NCBI RefSeq assembly: GCF_027490375.1
Contig: NZ_JAIXYH010000005.1
Span: 1-42,027 of the forward strand
Length of the DNA stretch: 42,027 bases
Direction of reading: 5' to 3'
From: Flavobacterium sp.
GTDB taxonomy: Bacteria > Bacteroidota > Bacteroidia > Flavobacteriales > Flavobacteriaceae
The notes under the pieces: model-generated
What the model was told of the DNA's origin: nothing
The model's database searches: none
What the model saw: only the letters and a program-made list of their open reading frames with translations
Translations under genes and position numbers: made by a program
Shown here: piece by piece, positions 1-8,600 of the stretch
How positions within the stretch are numbered: position 1 is the stretch's first letter
Layout: every line of letters begins with the position of its first letter

Positions 1-59
1 AGTTAACTATTTGTAAATAAGCACTATAAATATACTAAATAGTTCGCTATTTCAATCAA

Positions 60-93
60 AAAAGCTGTCTTTTTTATATCGAACTCACGTTAA
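60..93. repeat. Solo end of a short interspersed repeat
   Basis: The segment ends in TCGAACTCACGTTAA (79-93). The same 15 bases recur at 420-434, the right end of the repeat copy before bioF, and a diverged inverted form lies at 1798-1812. A T-rich stretch precedes the motif in both plus-strand copies. It is best read as the right end of another copy of the same repeat family whose body lies upstream or has been lost. No gene is visible in 1-105. Confidence 0.5.
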
Positions 94-105
94 ATAGGTG
101 ATTAA

Positions 106-263
106 TACCAATTGGATTTATAAAATAGGCTAGAGAAAAAAGGTTGTTTTTGAGACAGAACAATGCAAAAAAATGTTGCATAGCAGCGCTACGGAAGATT
201 TTTTTAAAGCAGTTATGGCTTAAAAACATTTTTTATCGGACTGTTTTATAGATCTAATTGGTA
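106..263. mobile_element. 158-bp MITE-like element with terminal inverted repeats and TAA duplication
   Basis: The left end (from 106) and the reverse complement of the right end (to 263) both begin TACCAATT and match at about 21 of 25 positions. Weaker pairing continues inward, so much of the element could fold as a long hairpin. The bases TAA flank it at 103-105 and 264-266, as a 3-bp target duplication would; TNA duplications are known for IS5-group transposition. It has no ORF. Removing it together with one TAA restores collinearity of the surrounding repeat with its inverted copy at 1594-1812, which is good evidence for insertion. Confidence 0.75.
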
Positions 264-266
264 TAA

Positions 267-434
267 CAGGCGTATTTTCTTTGGGATACCGAGGTATCTC
301 AAAAAAACACAACGACGTAAGCGACTGTTTAAATGGTTAGCTCCCCTAATAATTTCTTCTCTGTTTAAGGAAATAAAGCAATAATTTGAATTTTCGTGCG
401 ATCTAACAAAGATTTTTTGTCGAACTCACGTTAA
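267..434 (+). repeat. Interspersed repeat copy A (plus orientation), upstream of bioF
   Basis: This segment matches the reverse complement of 1594-1760 over most of its length. Shared blocks include TTTGGGATAC, a GTATC about 5 bases later, CAACGA followed by GTA, GTTTAAAT, and near the end GCGATCT followed by ACAAAGATTTTT. Its left part continues across the MITE to about position 94. Copy A lacks a recognisable left inverted end of its own, so it is probably truncated or recombined with the fragment at 60-93. It occupies most of the bioF upstream region, so the bioF promoter may lie inside it; I see no clean TAnnTTTG box there. Confidence 0.65.
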
Positions 435-455
435 TTTAGCTCAGATTTTAACTGT

Positions 456-1610
456 ATGTCATTCCCTAAAAACGCTGCTAATAAACTTCGAAAACGACAA
501 GACGAAAACGCCTTTCGAACGCTTTCTCATGCACGTTTACCGATCGATTTTTCCTCAAACGATTACCTTGGTTTCGCTACTAAAAAGGAACTCTTTACAC
601 GCAGTCTCGATTTTCTCCAAAAAAACAAACACGAGTTTTCAGGCAGCGGTGGCTCGCGCTTAATTTCGGGCAATCACCAGTTGTATCAGTTGGCCGAAAA
701 AGCCTGCTGTACGTTCTTCGAAGCCGAAACGGCACTTATTTTTAATTCCGGATTCGACGCTAACGCTGGTCTTGTTTCAAGCTTGCCCGGACGCAACGAC
801 CTTATTTTTTACGACGAATTGGTACATGCTTCGATTCGCGACGGCATCCAGCAATCGCTTGCAAAAGCATACAAATTCGAACACAATAACATCGATCAGC
901 TCGAGCAGTTGCTTCAAAAACATCAAGCCGAATCTGTTTTCGTTATTACCGAAACCGTTTTCTCTATGGATGGCGATGTTCCCGATTTACAAAAATTGGT
1001 TTCGGTTTGCCAACAATACCAAGCCTTTTTAATTCTCGACGAAGCACATGCCGTTGGCGTCATGAAGTCGGGCAAAGGACTTGCTCGTCCGTCGGAACTA
1101 GACGGACCGGTTTTTGCTCGAATTGTCACTTTCGGAAAAGCTTTTGGCTGCAACGGCGCCGCGGTTTTAGGCAGCGAGCAATTGCGCGATTTTCTCATTA
1201 ATTTTTCGCGAAGTTTTATTTACACCACCGCACTTCCTCCGATTAATGTAGCGGCAATTGCAGCGTCGATTCAACTTTTTGAGGAAGATGGTAAGCCAAT
1301 TCAAGAGTTGCAAAACCGAATTCGTTGTTTTCGAACTGCCATACAATTTCACGGAATCGAGTCGCAATTCGGCGAAAGCCAATCGGCCATACAAACCATG
1401 AACATTTCTGGCAATACTGCGGTTAAACATGCGGCTGCAACGGTACAAGAAGCCGGCTTTGATGTGAAAGCTATCTTGTCGCCTACCGTTCCCGCCGGAC
1501 AAGAGCGTTTGCGGATTTGTTTGCACGCGTTTAACAGCGAAAGCGAAATTCAGCAACTGGTTTCCCTACTTAAAGACATCAGTTTTATCCAAAAACCTGA
1601 ATTCGATTAA
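456..1610 (+). CDS. bioF: 8-amino-7-oxononanoate synthase (KAPA synthase)
   Basis: This is a PLP enzyme that condenses pimeloyl-ACP (or -CoA) with alanine to give 8-amino-7-oxononanoate, the first step of biotin ring assembly. The 384 residues are the normal family length. The alpha-oxoamine synthase features are clear: SSNDYLG near residue 33, FNSGFDAN near 96, the cofactor-binding DEAH at 195-198 and the Schiff-base lysine K228 in TFGKAFG. The last five residues (KPEFD) and the TAA stop are encoded by the inverted end of the short element at 1594-1812, so the native C-terminus has probably been replaced. The same element separates the gene from bioD by 270 bases. The cytosolic function looks intact because the core fold is complete. 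Confidence 0.95.
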   Translation: MSFPKNAANKLRKRQDENAFRTLSHARLPIDFSSNDYLGFATKKELFTRSLDFLQKNKHEFSGSGGSRLISGNHQLYQLAEKACCTFFEAETALIFNSGFDANAGLVSSLPGRNDLIFYDELVHASIRDGIQQSLAKAYKFEHNNIDQLEQLLQKHQAESVFVITETVFSMDGDVPDLQKLVSVCQQYQAFLILDEAHAVGVMKSGKGLARPSELDGPVFARIVTFGKAFGCNGAAVLGSEQLRDFLINFSRSFIYTTALPPINVAAIAASIQLFEEDGKPIQELQNRIRCFRTAIQFHGIESQFGESQSAIQTMNISGNTAVKHAAATVQEAGFDVKAILSPTVPAGQERLRICLHAFNSESEIQQLVSLLKDISFIQKPEFD

Positions 1611-1812
1611 AAATCTTTGTCAGATCGCGGTTTAACAATGCATTTAGATTTTAAATAGCACAAAATCTGCATAAATCGCTGTCGCTAAATATTTAAACGG
1701 TTGCCTACTTCGTTGCATTTATTTGCGATACTATAGTATCCCAAACAAAGGGCGCCTTGTATTCAACCATTTAAATATTTTCTGACTTTAATTTTTAAAT
1801 CGAGTTCAGGTT
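1594..1812 (-). mobile_element. 219-bp MITE-like element (copy B) with about 30-bp terminal inverted repeats
   Basis: The left end, starting AACCTGAATTCGATT at 1594, and the reverse complement of the right end, starting AACCTGAACTCGATT at 1812, remain similar for about 30 bases, both finishing in GTCAG. The interior matches copy A (267-434) in inverted orientation. There is no ORF. Flanking AAA at 1591-1593 and 1813-1815 could be a target duplication, but both sites are A-rich so this is ambiguous. The left end overlaps the last codons of bioF. The rest of the bioF-bioD gap holds only the bioD promoter. Confidence 0.7.
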
Positions 1813-1854
1813 AAAAGAAATAGTAATTAACGCGACATTTCAGGATAGGCGACT

Positions 1855-1862
1855 TAAATTTG
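1855..1862 (+). promoter_or_regulatory. Putative promoter -7 box (TAAATTTG) for bioD-bioA-KAS
   Basis: It matches the Bacteroidota -7 consensus TAnnTTTG perfectly, 18 bases before the bioD start and downstream of the inserted element. No clear TTG -33 element is present at 17-23 bases. It implies that bioDA-KAS is transcribed separately from bioF. Confidence 0.5.
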
Positions 1863-1880
1863 CGGCTTAATTAAACGCAG

Positions 1881-2498
1881 ATGGAAATTTTTGTAACCGG
1901 AATCGGAACCGACGTTGGAAAAACCGTGGCCGCCGCCGTAATTACTGAAGCTTTGCAAGCCGATTATTGGAAACCAATACAGTCGGGTGATTTTGATTTT
2001 GGCGATGCCGATCGGGTAAAATCGTATATTTCAAATTCAAAAACCGTTTTTCACGACAACGCCTATAAATTTCACACTCCTGCAAGTCCGCACTTCGCAG
2101 CCGAGCAAGAAAATGTAACTATTGATATCACTCAAATTAAGCGTCCGAAAACCAAAAATAGTCTTGTCATCGAAGGCGCCGGTGGGATTTTAGTTCCTTT
2201 AAACGAGCAACATTTGGTAGTCGATTTAATTGCACCAACCGATTTAGTCGTTGTAGTTTCCAGACATTATTTAGGAAGTATCAATCACACCTTATTAACC
2301 GTTGAAAGTTTGCGTGCTCGCGGAAAACGCATAGCTGGACTTGTATTTAATGGTTCGAATCCAGCGTCGGAGTCGATTATTTTAGCAATGACGAATCTAC
2401 CTGTTATCGGTCGGTTGGAAGAAGAACCGTATATCGACAGTCGAGTTATTTCCGCTTACGCAGAAGAATGGAGTGCGCAATTAAAGACCTTGGCATGA
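1881..2498 (+). CDS. bioD: ATP-dependent dethiobiotin synthetase
   Basis: BioD closes the ureido ring of biotin: it carboxylates 7,8-diaminononanoate with CO2 and ATP to give dethiobiotin. The 205-residue protein starts with the family P-loop GTDVGKT at residues 9-15, and IEGAGG near 94 is the second conserved nucleotide/substrate segment. Length and layout are typical for the P-loop NTPase family of dethiobiotin synthetases. The stop overlaps the bioA start by four bases (ATGA), so the two genes should be translationally coupled. A -7 box lies 18 bases upstream of the start. Confidence 0.95.
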   Translation: MEIFVTGIGTDVGKTVAAAVITEALQADYWKPIQSGDFDFGDADRVKSYISNSKTVFHDNAYKFHTPASPHFAAEQENVTIDITQIKRPKTKNSLVIEGAGGILVPLNEQHLVVDLIAPTDLVVVVSRHYLGSINHTLLTVESLRARGKRIAGLVFNGSNPASESIILAMTNLPVIGRLEEEPYIDSRVISAYAEEWSAQLKTLA

Positions 2499-3772
2499 AA
2501 AGTTTAGCCGAAAGAGATGCGCAGTTGCTCTGGCATCCGTACACCCAACATCAAACAGCCGATCCGGCGATCGGAATTACGCACGGAAAAGGGTCGTATT
2601 TGGTTGACGAAAACGGGAAACGCTACATCGATGCTATTTCCAGTTGGTGGACTTGTCCGTTTGGGCACCGGAATAAAAAAGTAACAAAAGCCATCAGCAA
2701 ACAGCTCCAAACCTTAGAGCACGTGCTTTTTGGCGGTTTTACGCATCAGCCAGCCGTTGAGTTAGCTGAAGTGCTTACCGAGATTTTACCAGACAACCAA
2801 CGTAAGTTTTTCTTTTCGGATAATGGCTCTACAGCGGTTGAAATTGCTTTAAAAGCTGCTTTGCAATTTTATTTTAATAAAGGAGAAATCCGACCTACCA
2901 TCATCGCCTTCGAAGATGCGTATCACGGCGATACTTTTGGCGCTATGGGCGCGAGCAGCATTTCGATTTTCTCCGAAGCCTTTCAAAGTATGTTAATCGA
3001 TGTGGTGCGAATTCCAGTTCCTATAAAAGGGCAGGAGGAAGCAAGCGAACAAGCATTGAAAGAAATTATCGAGAACAAGAAAGCGGCGGCATTTATTTTT
3101 GAACCGCTGGTGCAAGGCGCGGCAGGCATGGTTATGTACGAACCAAAGATCTTAACGCGATTGATCGCGATTTGCAAAAATGCAGGTGTTTTCACCATCG
3201 CCGATGAGGTAATGACTGGTTTTTGGAAAACAGGAACGCTCTTTGCTAGTTCGCAATTGGGCGTAGCACCCGATATGATTTGTTTGTCTAAAGCGCTTAC
3301 TTCGGGAACGATTCCGTTAGCGGTTACTTCCTTTACAGACGAGATCTACAACGGATTTTTGAGTCCTGATAAGAGTAAAGCGCTGTTTCACGGACATACA
3401 TTTACGGCAAATCCGACAGGTTGTGCTGCAGCTTTAGCGAGTATAATGCAATTGCGAAAGCAGAGTACGTTTAAAAAAGTTCAGAAAATCAATGGCTTGC
3501 ATTTGGCTTTCGCCGAAAGTTTACAGCATTCCACGAAAGTGCGCAATGTTCGAGTTAAAGGAGTGATTATTGCCATTGAATTGGCAGTTCCTCCGCAGGA
3601 TTATTACTCGGATTTACGAAATCGGCTGTATCGCTTTTTTATTGAAAACGGCGTTTTACTGCGTCCCGTTGGGGGAACGATTTATATTTTACCGCCTTTT
3701 AACATTAAGCAAAAAGACTTGGAATACGTGTATTTGACGGTTGAACGAGCTTTAGATAAATTTGTAGATTGA
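2495..3772 (+). CDS. bioA: Adenosylmethionine-8-amino-7-oxononanoate aminotransferase
   Basis: This PLP class III aminotransferase uses S-adenosylmethionine to convert 8-amino-7-oxononanoate to 7,8-diaminononanoate. Counting from the ATG at 2495, diagnostic sites are WHPYTQ at 13-18, SWWTCPFGH near 50, the PLP-binding DEVMTGFWKTG near 237 and the Schiff-base lysine K266 in LSKALTSG. An in-frame ATG at 2468 is rejected because it lies inside bioD; 2495 gives a 4-base overlap and the expected start MKSLAERD. The protein is 425 residues. Its stop overlaps the next gene by one base. Substrate and product sit between BioF and BioD in the pathway. Confidence 0.95.
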   Translation: MKSLAERDAQLLWHPYTQHQTADPAIGITHGKGSYLVDENGKRYIDAISSWWTCPFGHRNKKVTKAISKQLQTLEHVLFGGFTHQPAVELAEVLTEILPDNQRKFFFSDNGSTAVEIALKAALQFYFNKGEIRPTIIAFEDAYHGDTFGAMGASSISIFSEAFQSMLIDVVRIPVPIKGQEEASEQALKEIIENKKAAAFIFEPLVQGAAGMVMYEPKILTRLIAICKNAGVFTIADEVMTGFWKTGTLFASSQLGVAPDMICLSKALTSGTIPLAVTSFTDEIYNGFLSPDKSKALFHGHTFTANPTGCAAALASIMQLRKQSTFKKVQKINGLHLAFAESLQHSTKVRNVRVKGVIIAIELAVPPQDYYSDLRNRLYRFFIENGVLLRPVGGTIYILPPFNIKQKDLEYVYLTVERALDKFVD

Positions 3773-4923
3773 TGGAAAAGAAACCTTTTTTTGTCAATCA
3801 TTTTTCTGCGATTTCGCCGTTGGGAATGGACGTTGATTCGCTATCCGACGCCTGGTTTGATGCGAACACAAGCTTGAAATTAGATGCGGATTTGGGCGTA
3901 TTTTCCGGAAAACTAGAGTCATCTTGTAGTGAAGTGATTTCAGAAATAAGAAAGTCGGAAAAGCGCTATAAACATTTAGATCGTTCGGCTTTGTTGGCAA
4001 TTGCTGCCAGCCGACAATTGAGATCTTTTGTAGATGTAAGAGACATTCCTGATACGGGAATTAATATCGCGTCGTCGAGAGGTGCAACTACTGTTTTTGA
4101 AGAGTCTTACAAACATTTTTTAAGAACGGGAGAAAGCAGTGCACAAACCTCGCCTTCAACAACCTTAGGGAATATTTCTTCTTGGGTCGCACAAGATTTA
4201 GGTTTTTCCGGAATTAATTTTTCACATTCGGTTACCTGTTCCAGTGGTTTACATGCGCTATTAAACGGTATGGCTTGGATTGGTTCTGGAATGAGCAAAC
4301 AGTTTTTAGTGGGTGCTGCCGAAGCCCCATTAACATCCTTTACTGTGGCACAAATGCAAGGTATGAATGTGTATTCGGATGAAAATTCAATTTTTCCGTG
4401 TCGCGCTATGGACAATTCAAAGCAAAGAAACACGATGGTCTTAGGTGAAGGCGCTGTTTCTTGTTTATTGAGTTCCGAAAAAACTTCGGACAATGCAGTT
4501 TGTGTGTCCGGCTATGGTTTTGCAGCCGAGCGATTGGAGAGTCCGACTTCATTAAGTAAATCGGGTTTTTGTTTGGTAGAGTCTATGGAAATGGCATTAC
4601 GCGGTATCGAAAAGGAAAATATCGATGTCGTAATTACCCACGCGCCTGGAACCTTGCGTGGCGATGCGTCGGAATTGGCCGCTTTAGAAGCTGTTTTTGG
4701 AGAAAATACTCCTTTTTTGGCAAACACAAAATGGAAAATAGGCCATACGTTTGGCGCCAGCGGTTTGTTTAATTTGATTTTGGGAATAGAAATGCTTCGC
4801 AGGCAACAAGTGCCATATCAGCCCTTCTTAAATCAAGAGCTGCCCACGCAAGTACGTTCGGTATTGCTGAATGCGGTTGGTTTTGGTGGAAATGCAGTAA
4901 GCCTGGTTTTAACTCTTGCTTAA
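3772..4923 (+). CDS. Beta-ketoacyl synthase (FabB/F-like) in the biotin operon
   Basis: A thiolase-fold condensing enzyme of 383 residues. The complete Cys-His-His triad of elongating ketoacyl-ACP synthases is visible: C156 in TCSSG, H290 in THAPGTLRGDASE and H325 in GHTFGASG. It starts one base inside the bioA stop (TGATG), so it is the third gene of the bioD-bioA unit. Such enzymes elongate acyl-ACP chains by Claisen condensation with malonyl-ACP. Its place here suggests a role in making the pimeloyl-ACP used by BioF, but that is inference from context; no BioC or BioH candidate is in the window. At 383 residues it is a little shorter than standard FabF (about 410), so it is probably not the housekeeping enzyme. 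It converges with recX, overlapping by four bases. Confidence 0.85.
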   Translation: MEKKPFFVNHFSAISPLGMDVDSLSDAWFDANTSLKLDADLGVFSGKLESSCSEVISEIRKSEKRYKHLDRSALLAIAASRQLRSFVDVRDIPDTGINIASSRGATTVFEESYKHFLRTGESSAQTSPSTTLGNISSWVAQDLGFSGINFSHSVTCSSGLHALLNGMAWIGSGMSKQFLVGAAEAPLTSFTVAQMQGMNVYSDENSIFPCRAMDNSKQRNTMVLGEGAVSCLLSSEKTSDNAVCVSGYGFAAERLESPTSLSKSGFCLVESMEMALRGIEKENIDVVITHAPGTLRGDASELAALEAVFGENTPFLANTKWKIGHTFGASGLFNLILGIEMLRRQQVPYQPFLNQELPTQVRSVLLNAVGFGGNAVSLVLTLA

Positions 4924-5384
4924 TTTCCTTTTTCTAGTTTGGTAACAAATTCGTAAACCAGATCGCTTTCATATCCACGCCGCAGGAGGTAGTCGCAACA
5001 TTTTTTTCGTTTTTTGAGGACGTTTTTCTCAGTAGTCTGTTCAAATATCTTTGTGGCGGTTTTCTCGAAATTTTCCCTGTATTCTTGTTCTATTTCAGCT
5101 AGCGCTAAATTTATGACGGTTTGTGAAATACCGCGTTGTTTTAATTCGGCAGTGATTTTATTTTTCCCCCAAGATTTTATTCGGCTTTTTCCCCGGGCAA
5201 AGGTTCGCGCAAAGCGTTCTTCGTTGAGGTAATTATCGGCGATGAGTTTTACAAGTATTTCATCTTGAACTTCGGCTGTGGCACCGAGTTCTCGGAGTTT
5301 TATTTTCACTTCAAAATGACAACGCTCTTGGTACGCGCAATACCGAGTAATTTTTTGCCATATTTCGCTCGTGATCGGATTCAT
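4920..5384 (-). CDS. recX: Regulatory protein RecX
   Basis: RecX proteins bind RecA filaments and modulate recombination and SOS induction. The 154-residue product has the family's small all-helical three-repeat layout: YCAYQERCHFEVKIKLRELG near residue 14, then LIADNYLNEERFARTFARGK near 46, and a C-terminal YLLRRGYESDLVYEFV near 131. The start ATGAATCCG gives a normal length. It is not in an operon with recA here; it stands alone, convergent with the ketoacyl synthase and divergent from the giant secreted-protein gene. Confidence 0.88.
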   Translation of the reverse strand: MNPITSEIWQKITRYCAYQERCHFEVKIKLRELGATAEVQDEILVKLIADNYLNEERFARTFARGKSRIKSWGKNKITAELKQRGISQTVINLALAEIEQEYRENFEKTATKIFEQTTEKNVLKKRKKCCDYLLRRGYESDLVYEFVTKLEKGN

Positions 5385-5438
5385 TTGACGATGAATTTTT
5401 GGGGTAATGTCCTCATTTTATGGATTTTCCAACTGCGC

Positions 5439-5510
5439 ATTTCGTCGGATTTTTAACTCTTTTTGTCGATTAAATCGATTTCGAACTAATGATTTTAAAA
5501 TCTGACGAAT
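5439..5510. repeat. Imperfect inverted repeat between recX and the giant gene
   Basis: The arms at 5439-5456 and 5493-5510 share CGTC[A/G]GATTTT and flank a centre with a further near-palindrome, TCGATTAAATCGA. It is AT-rich with no following T-run in either direction, so it is not a convincing terminator. It may be a small repeat remnant or an operator. No other feature is visible in 5385-5601. Confidence 0.4.
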
Positions 5511-5601
5511 TTACTTCCTAAATTTATTTCCCTTTTTTTTTACAGACAGCCTAAAGACGAAGCGAAAATAAATGATTTTGGATATAAATGCCTGTTGATT
5601 T

Positions 5602-8600
5602 ATGATTTTGAAAAAATACGCCCCGATTTTTTTTACACTATTTTTCAGTTCTGTTTTTGGACAAAACATAATTTGGAATTTTGGCACTGCTGCTCCGAGC
5701 ACTAATACTACTAGCAATTTAACGATTGGAAATGTAACTCAAGGCAATGTAAACGGTGCAGTGACAATGTTATCCAATACTTCTGCTTCTTCGGGATATG
5801 CCGGTGCATCAGGTGGAAACAATGCCGGAATTGCAGTACAAAACGGCGCTTTGAATACAGCAACTTCTAGTTATTTTGAGTTTGTTCTAACACCAGCTGC
5901 CGGCTTCACCGTTTCGTTGAATGCAATTTCATTTGGAATGCGCAGTACGGGTACTGGACCGGTTAATTTTGTAGTTCGTTCAAGTAGTGACTCTTACGCA
6001 AGTAATCTAGCAAGCGGAACCGATTCGGCAAATTCAGCATGGACGTTGAAGTCGCCAACAACAACAACAGTAACGTCAGGCAATGGAACAGCAATAACCG
6101 TCAGAATTTACGGTTTTGGAGGAACGGGCGCAGTGGCAAATACCGCTCAGTGGAGGATCGACGACCTGCAATTAACAGTAACGGTAAATCAGGTTTTTGC
6201 ACTTAATGGAAATATCGATGAAGCGGTTTGGGGGACGGCATTGGCAACATCTGCCGGAGGGCCAACACCTAGTTTTGGTGCATCTCACGCGATTAATGCG
6301 GTATATTCTTACGGAGACGCAACGTATCTCTATTTCGCTATTGCAGGAAATGTACAAAGCGGAAATAGAATTTTATTGTTTATCGATTCGGCCACAGGTG
6401 GTTTCAACAATGGTTCATTCAACAGAACTAATGCGCCTTCAGGTGTAAATAACTGGAATTCAGGTACAACATTTGACTCGGGCTTTAATGCCGATTATTG
6501 TGCGGTTATTGGAACTAATGGCTCGGGAACGTATTTTCTTGATTTGTTCACATTAACCTCAGGCACAGGTAGTAATACCTTCATTGGGTCGGCAGGTTCT
6601 GAATTTGGAATTAATGTAGACAATACCAGTCTTACACGTGGATTTGAATTTCGAATTCCGAAAACAGCACTAAATTATACTGCAAACCAAGAATTACAAC
6701 TTTTTGCTGCTTACACCAGCGACGGTGGATTTTTGTCGAATCAGTTTTTAACCCGTGCAAATTCAGGTGATGGAAGTTATGGATCAGGTGCCGTAGCTTT
6801 TGGTTCGGCAGCACCAAATCCGATCACGGTGCCTTACGTTTCACGTCAGACAGGTAACTGGGCCGACGCGGCTACTTGGCGATTGGGAACGGGTAATCCA
6901 ACCAATGTGGGTATTTCCATCTTGAACGGTCATAACGTAACTGTAGCCGCTGCAGCTGGAAACATTAACGCATTGAACGTCAACACGGGAGGTACGTTAA
7001 CGATTGGTGGAACAAATACGCTTTCCTTCAACAACACCCAAACATTTACCAACGCTGGAACCACAACCTTTTCGGGCAGCGGTTTTATTACCATGGGTAC
7101 CAACTCAGCGCTGGCAAACAGCGGAACTTTAACAATGGGATCTGGTGCCCTCACGTTTGGAAACGCAGGTATTCTCAATCAAACAGGAACTTTCACTGCA
7201 GGCACTTCAACGGTAACTTTTAATGGTCAAGGTACCATTTCTGGAACTGTAGTAGCAAACAATATTACTGCCAACGGTCAGTTAACACTTAGCAACGCCG
7301 TTACTGTAAATGGCACATTACGTTTAAACTTAAATAGTTTTGTGGACGGTGCAAATTCTCCTACTTACGGAAGTGCATCGACCTTATTGTACAATCACGG
7401 CGGTGCTTTTTCCATAAATCGCGGCAATGAATGGACGAGTGCAACCTCAGGCGCAGGTTTTCCAAATAATGTAACCTTATCAAATAACACCACTTTCAAT
7501 ATGAATTTGGGTACGAGTGCGTCTATGGGAGGCATCCTAACCGTTGATTCAGGAAGTATATTTAATTCCTTAGCAGGAACTTTAAATATTGCAGGAAGCG
7601 TTTTAAACAACGGCACTTTAAATACGGGAGCGGGCGGAGTTGTTTCTACCGGAACAGTTACCAACAACGGCACACTAGTGTTGAATGGAGATTTTACGAC
7701 TTCTGCCAATTGGGTACAAGGAGCCTCCGGAGTTCAAACAAATAATAATAGAGCTGTATTTTTCACAGGAACAGGGACTTCGCTAATTACCAAAACAGGA
7801 GGCGGCACTATAACATTCGACTACTTAGTTGTGAACAAGACAGCGGGAAGTGTTCAGCAAAACAGTAGTCCGGCGACCAATGTAATAGTGGGAGGCACAA
7901 CTGGCGATGTACTGCAGTTAATTAATGCAAGTACATACGATATTAATGGAAATTCCCTTACGATAAATGGTACAGGAACGGCCATAGGAATTTCAGCAAA
8001 CGCAACCGGACGTACAATTACTTCAACAGCAGCAAACGCCCAGTTGTTGATTAGCAACAGCAACAAAGCTGTAACGGGTACAGGCACTCTGATATTAGGT
8101 GCAAATGTTACCACTGTTCTAGCAACAGGTTTCGATTTTGGAGCTTCAAAAACGACAATAAACGGAAACCTACAATTAAATCCGGGTGGTTTTGTTAACA
8201 ATACAAATGCTCCTATCTATACAAATACTTCTACTCTCATCTATAATAATAACTACAACGTATTTGATGAATGGAGAGCAACGGGATCGTCAGCTGGATT
8301 GGGTGTGCCTCAGAATGTAGTTATTAATTCGGGCTTCACCGTAAATATGCCAAATGCCGATAGAGGTTTAGCGGGTAACCTAACCGCTACGGCGGCGAAT
8401 GCGGTTTTATCCATGAATGCAACATCTGGGAATTTATTCGTTGGTGGGAATTTGAATTTTAATTCGGGAAACAGTTTTGTTGGAAACGGCCGCTCTGTAA
8501 TTTTCCAAGGTTCTGCCAATCAAAATATCAACGTGGCCGCTGCGCCGGTACTTACTATTCCATCATTCACGATACAAAATGCAATTGCTGTAACCAGTAA

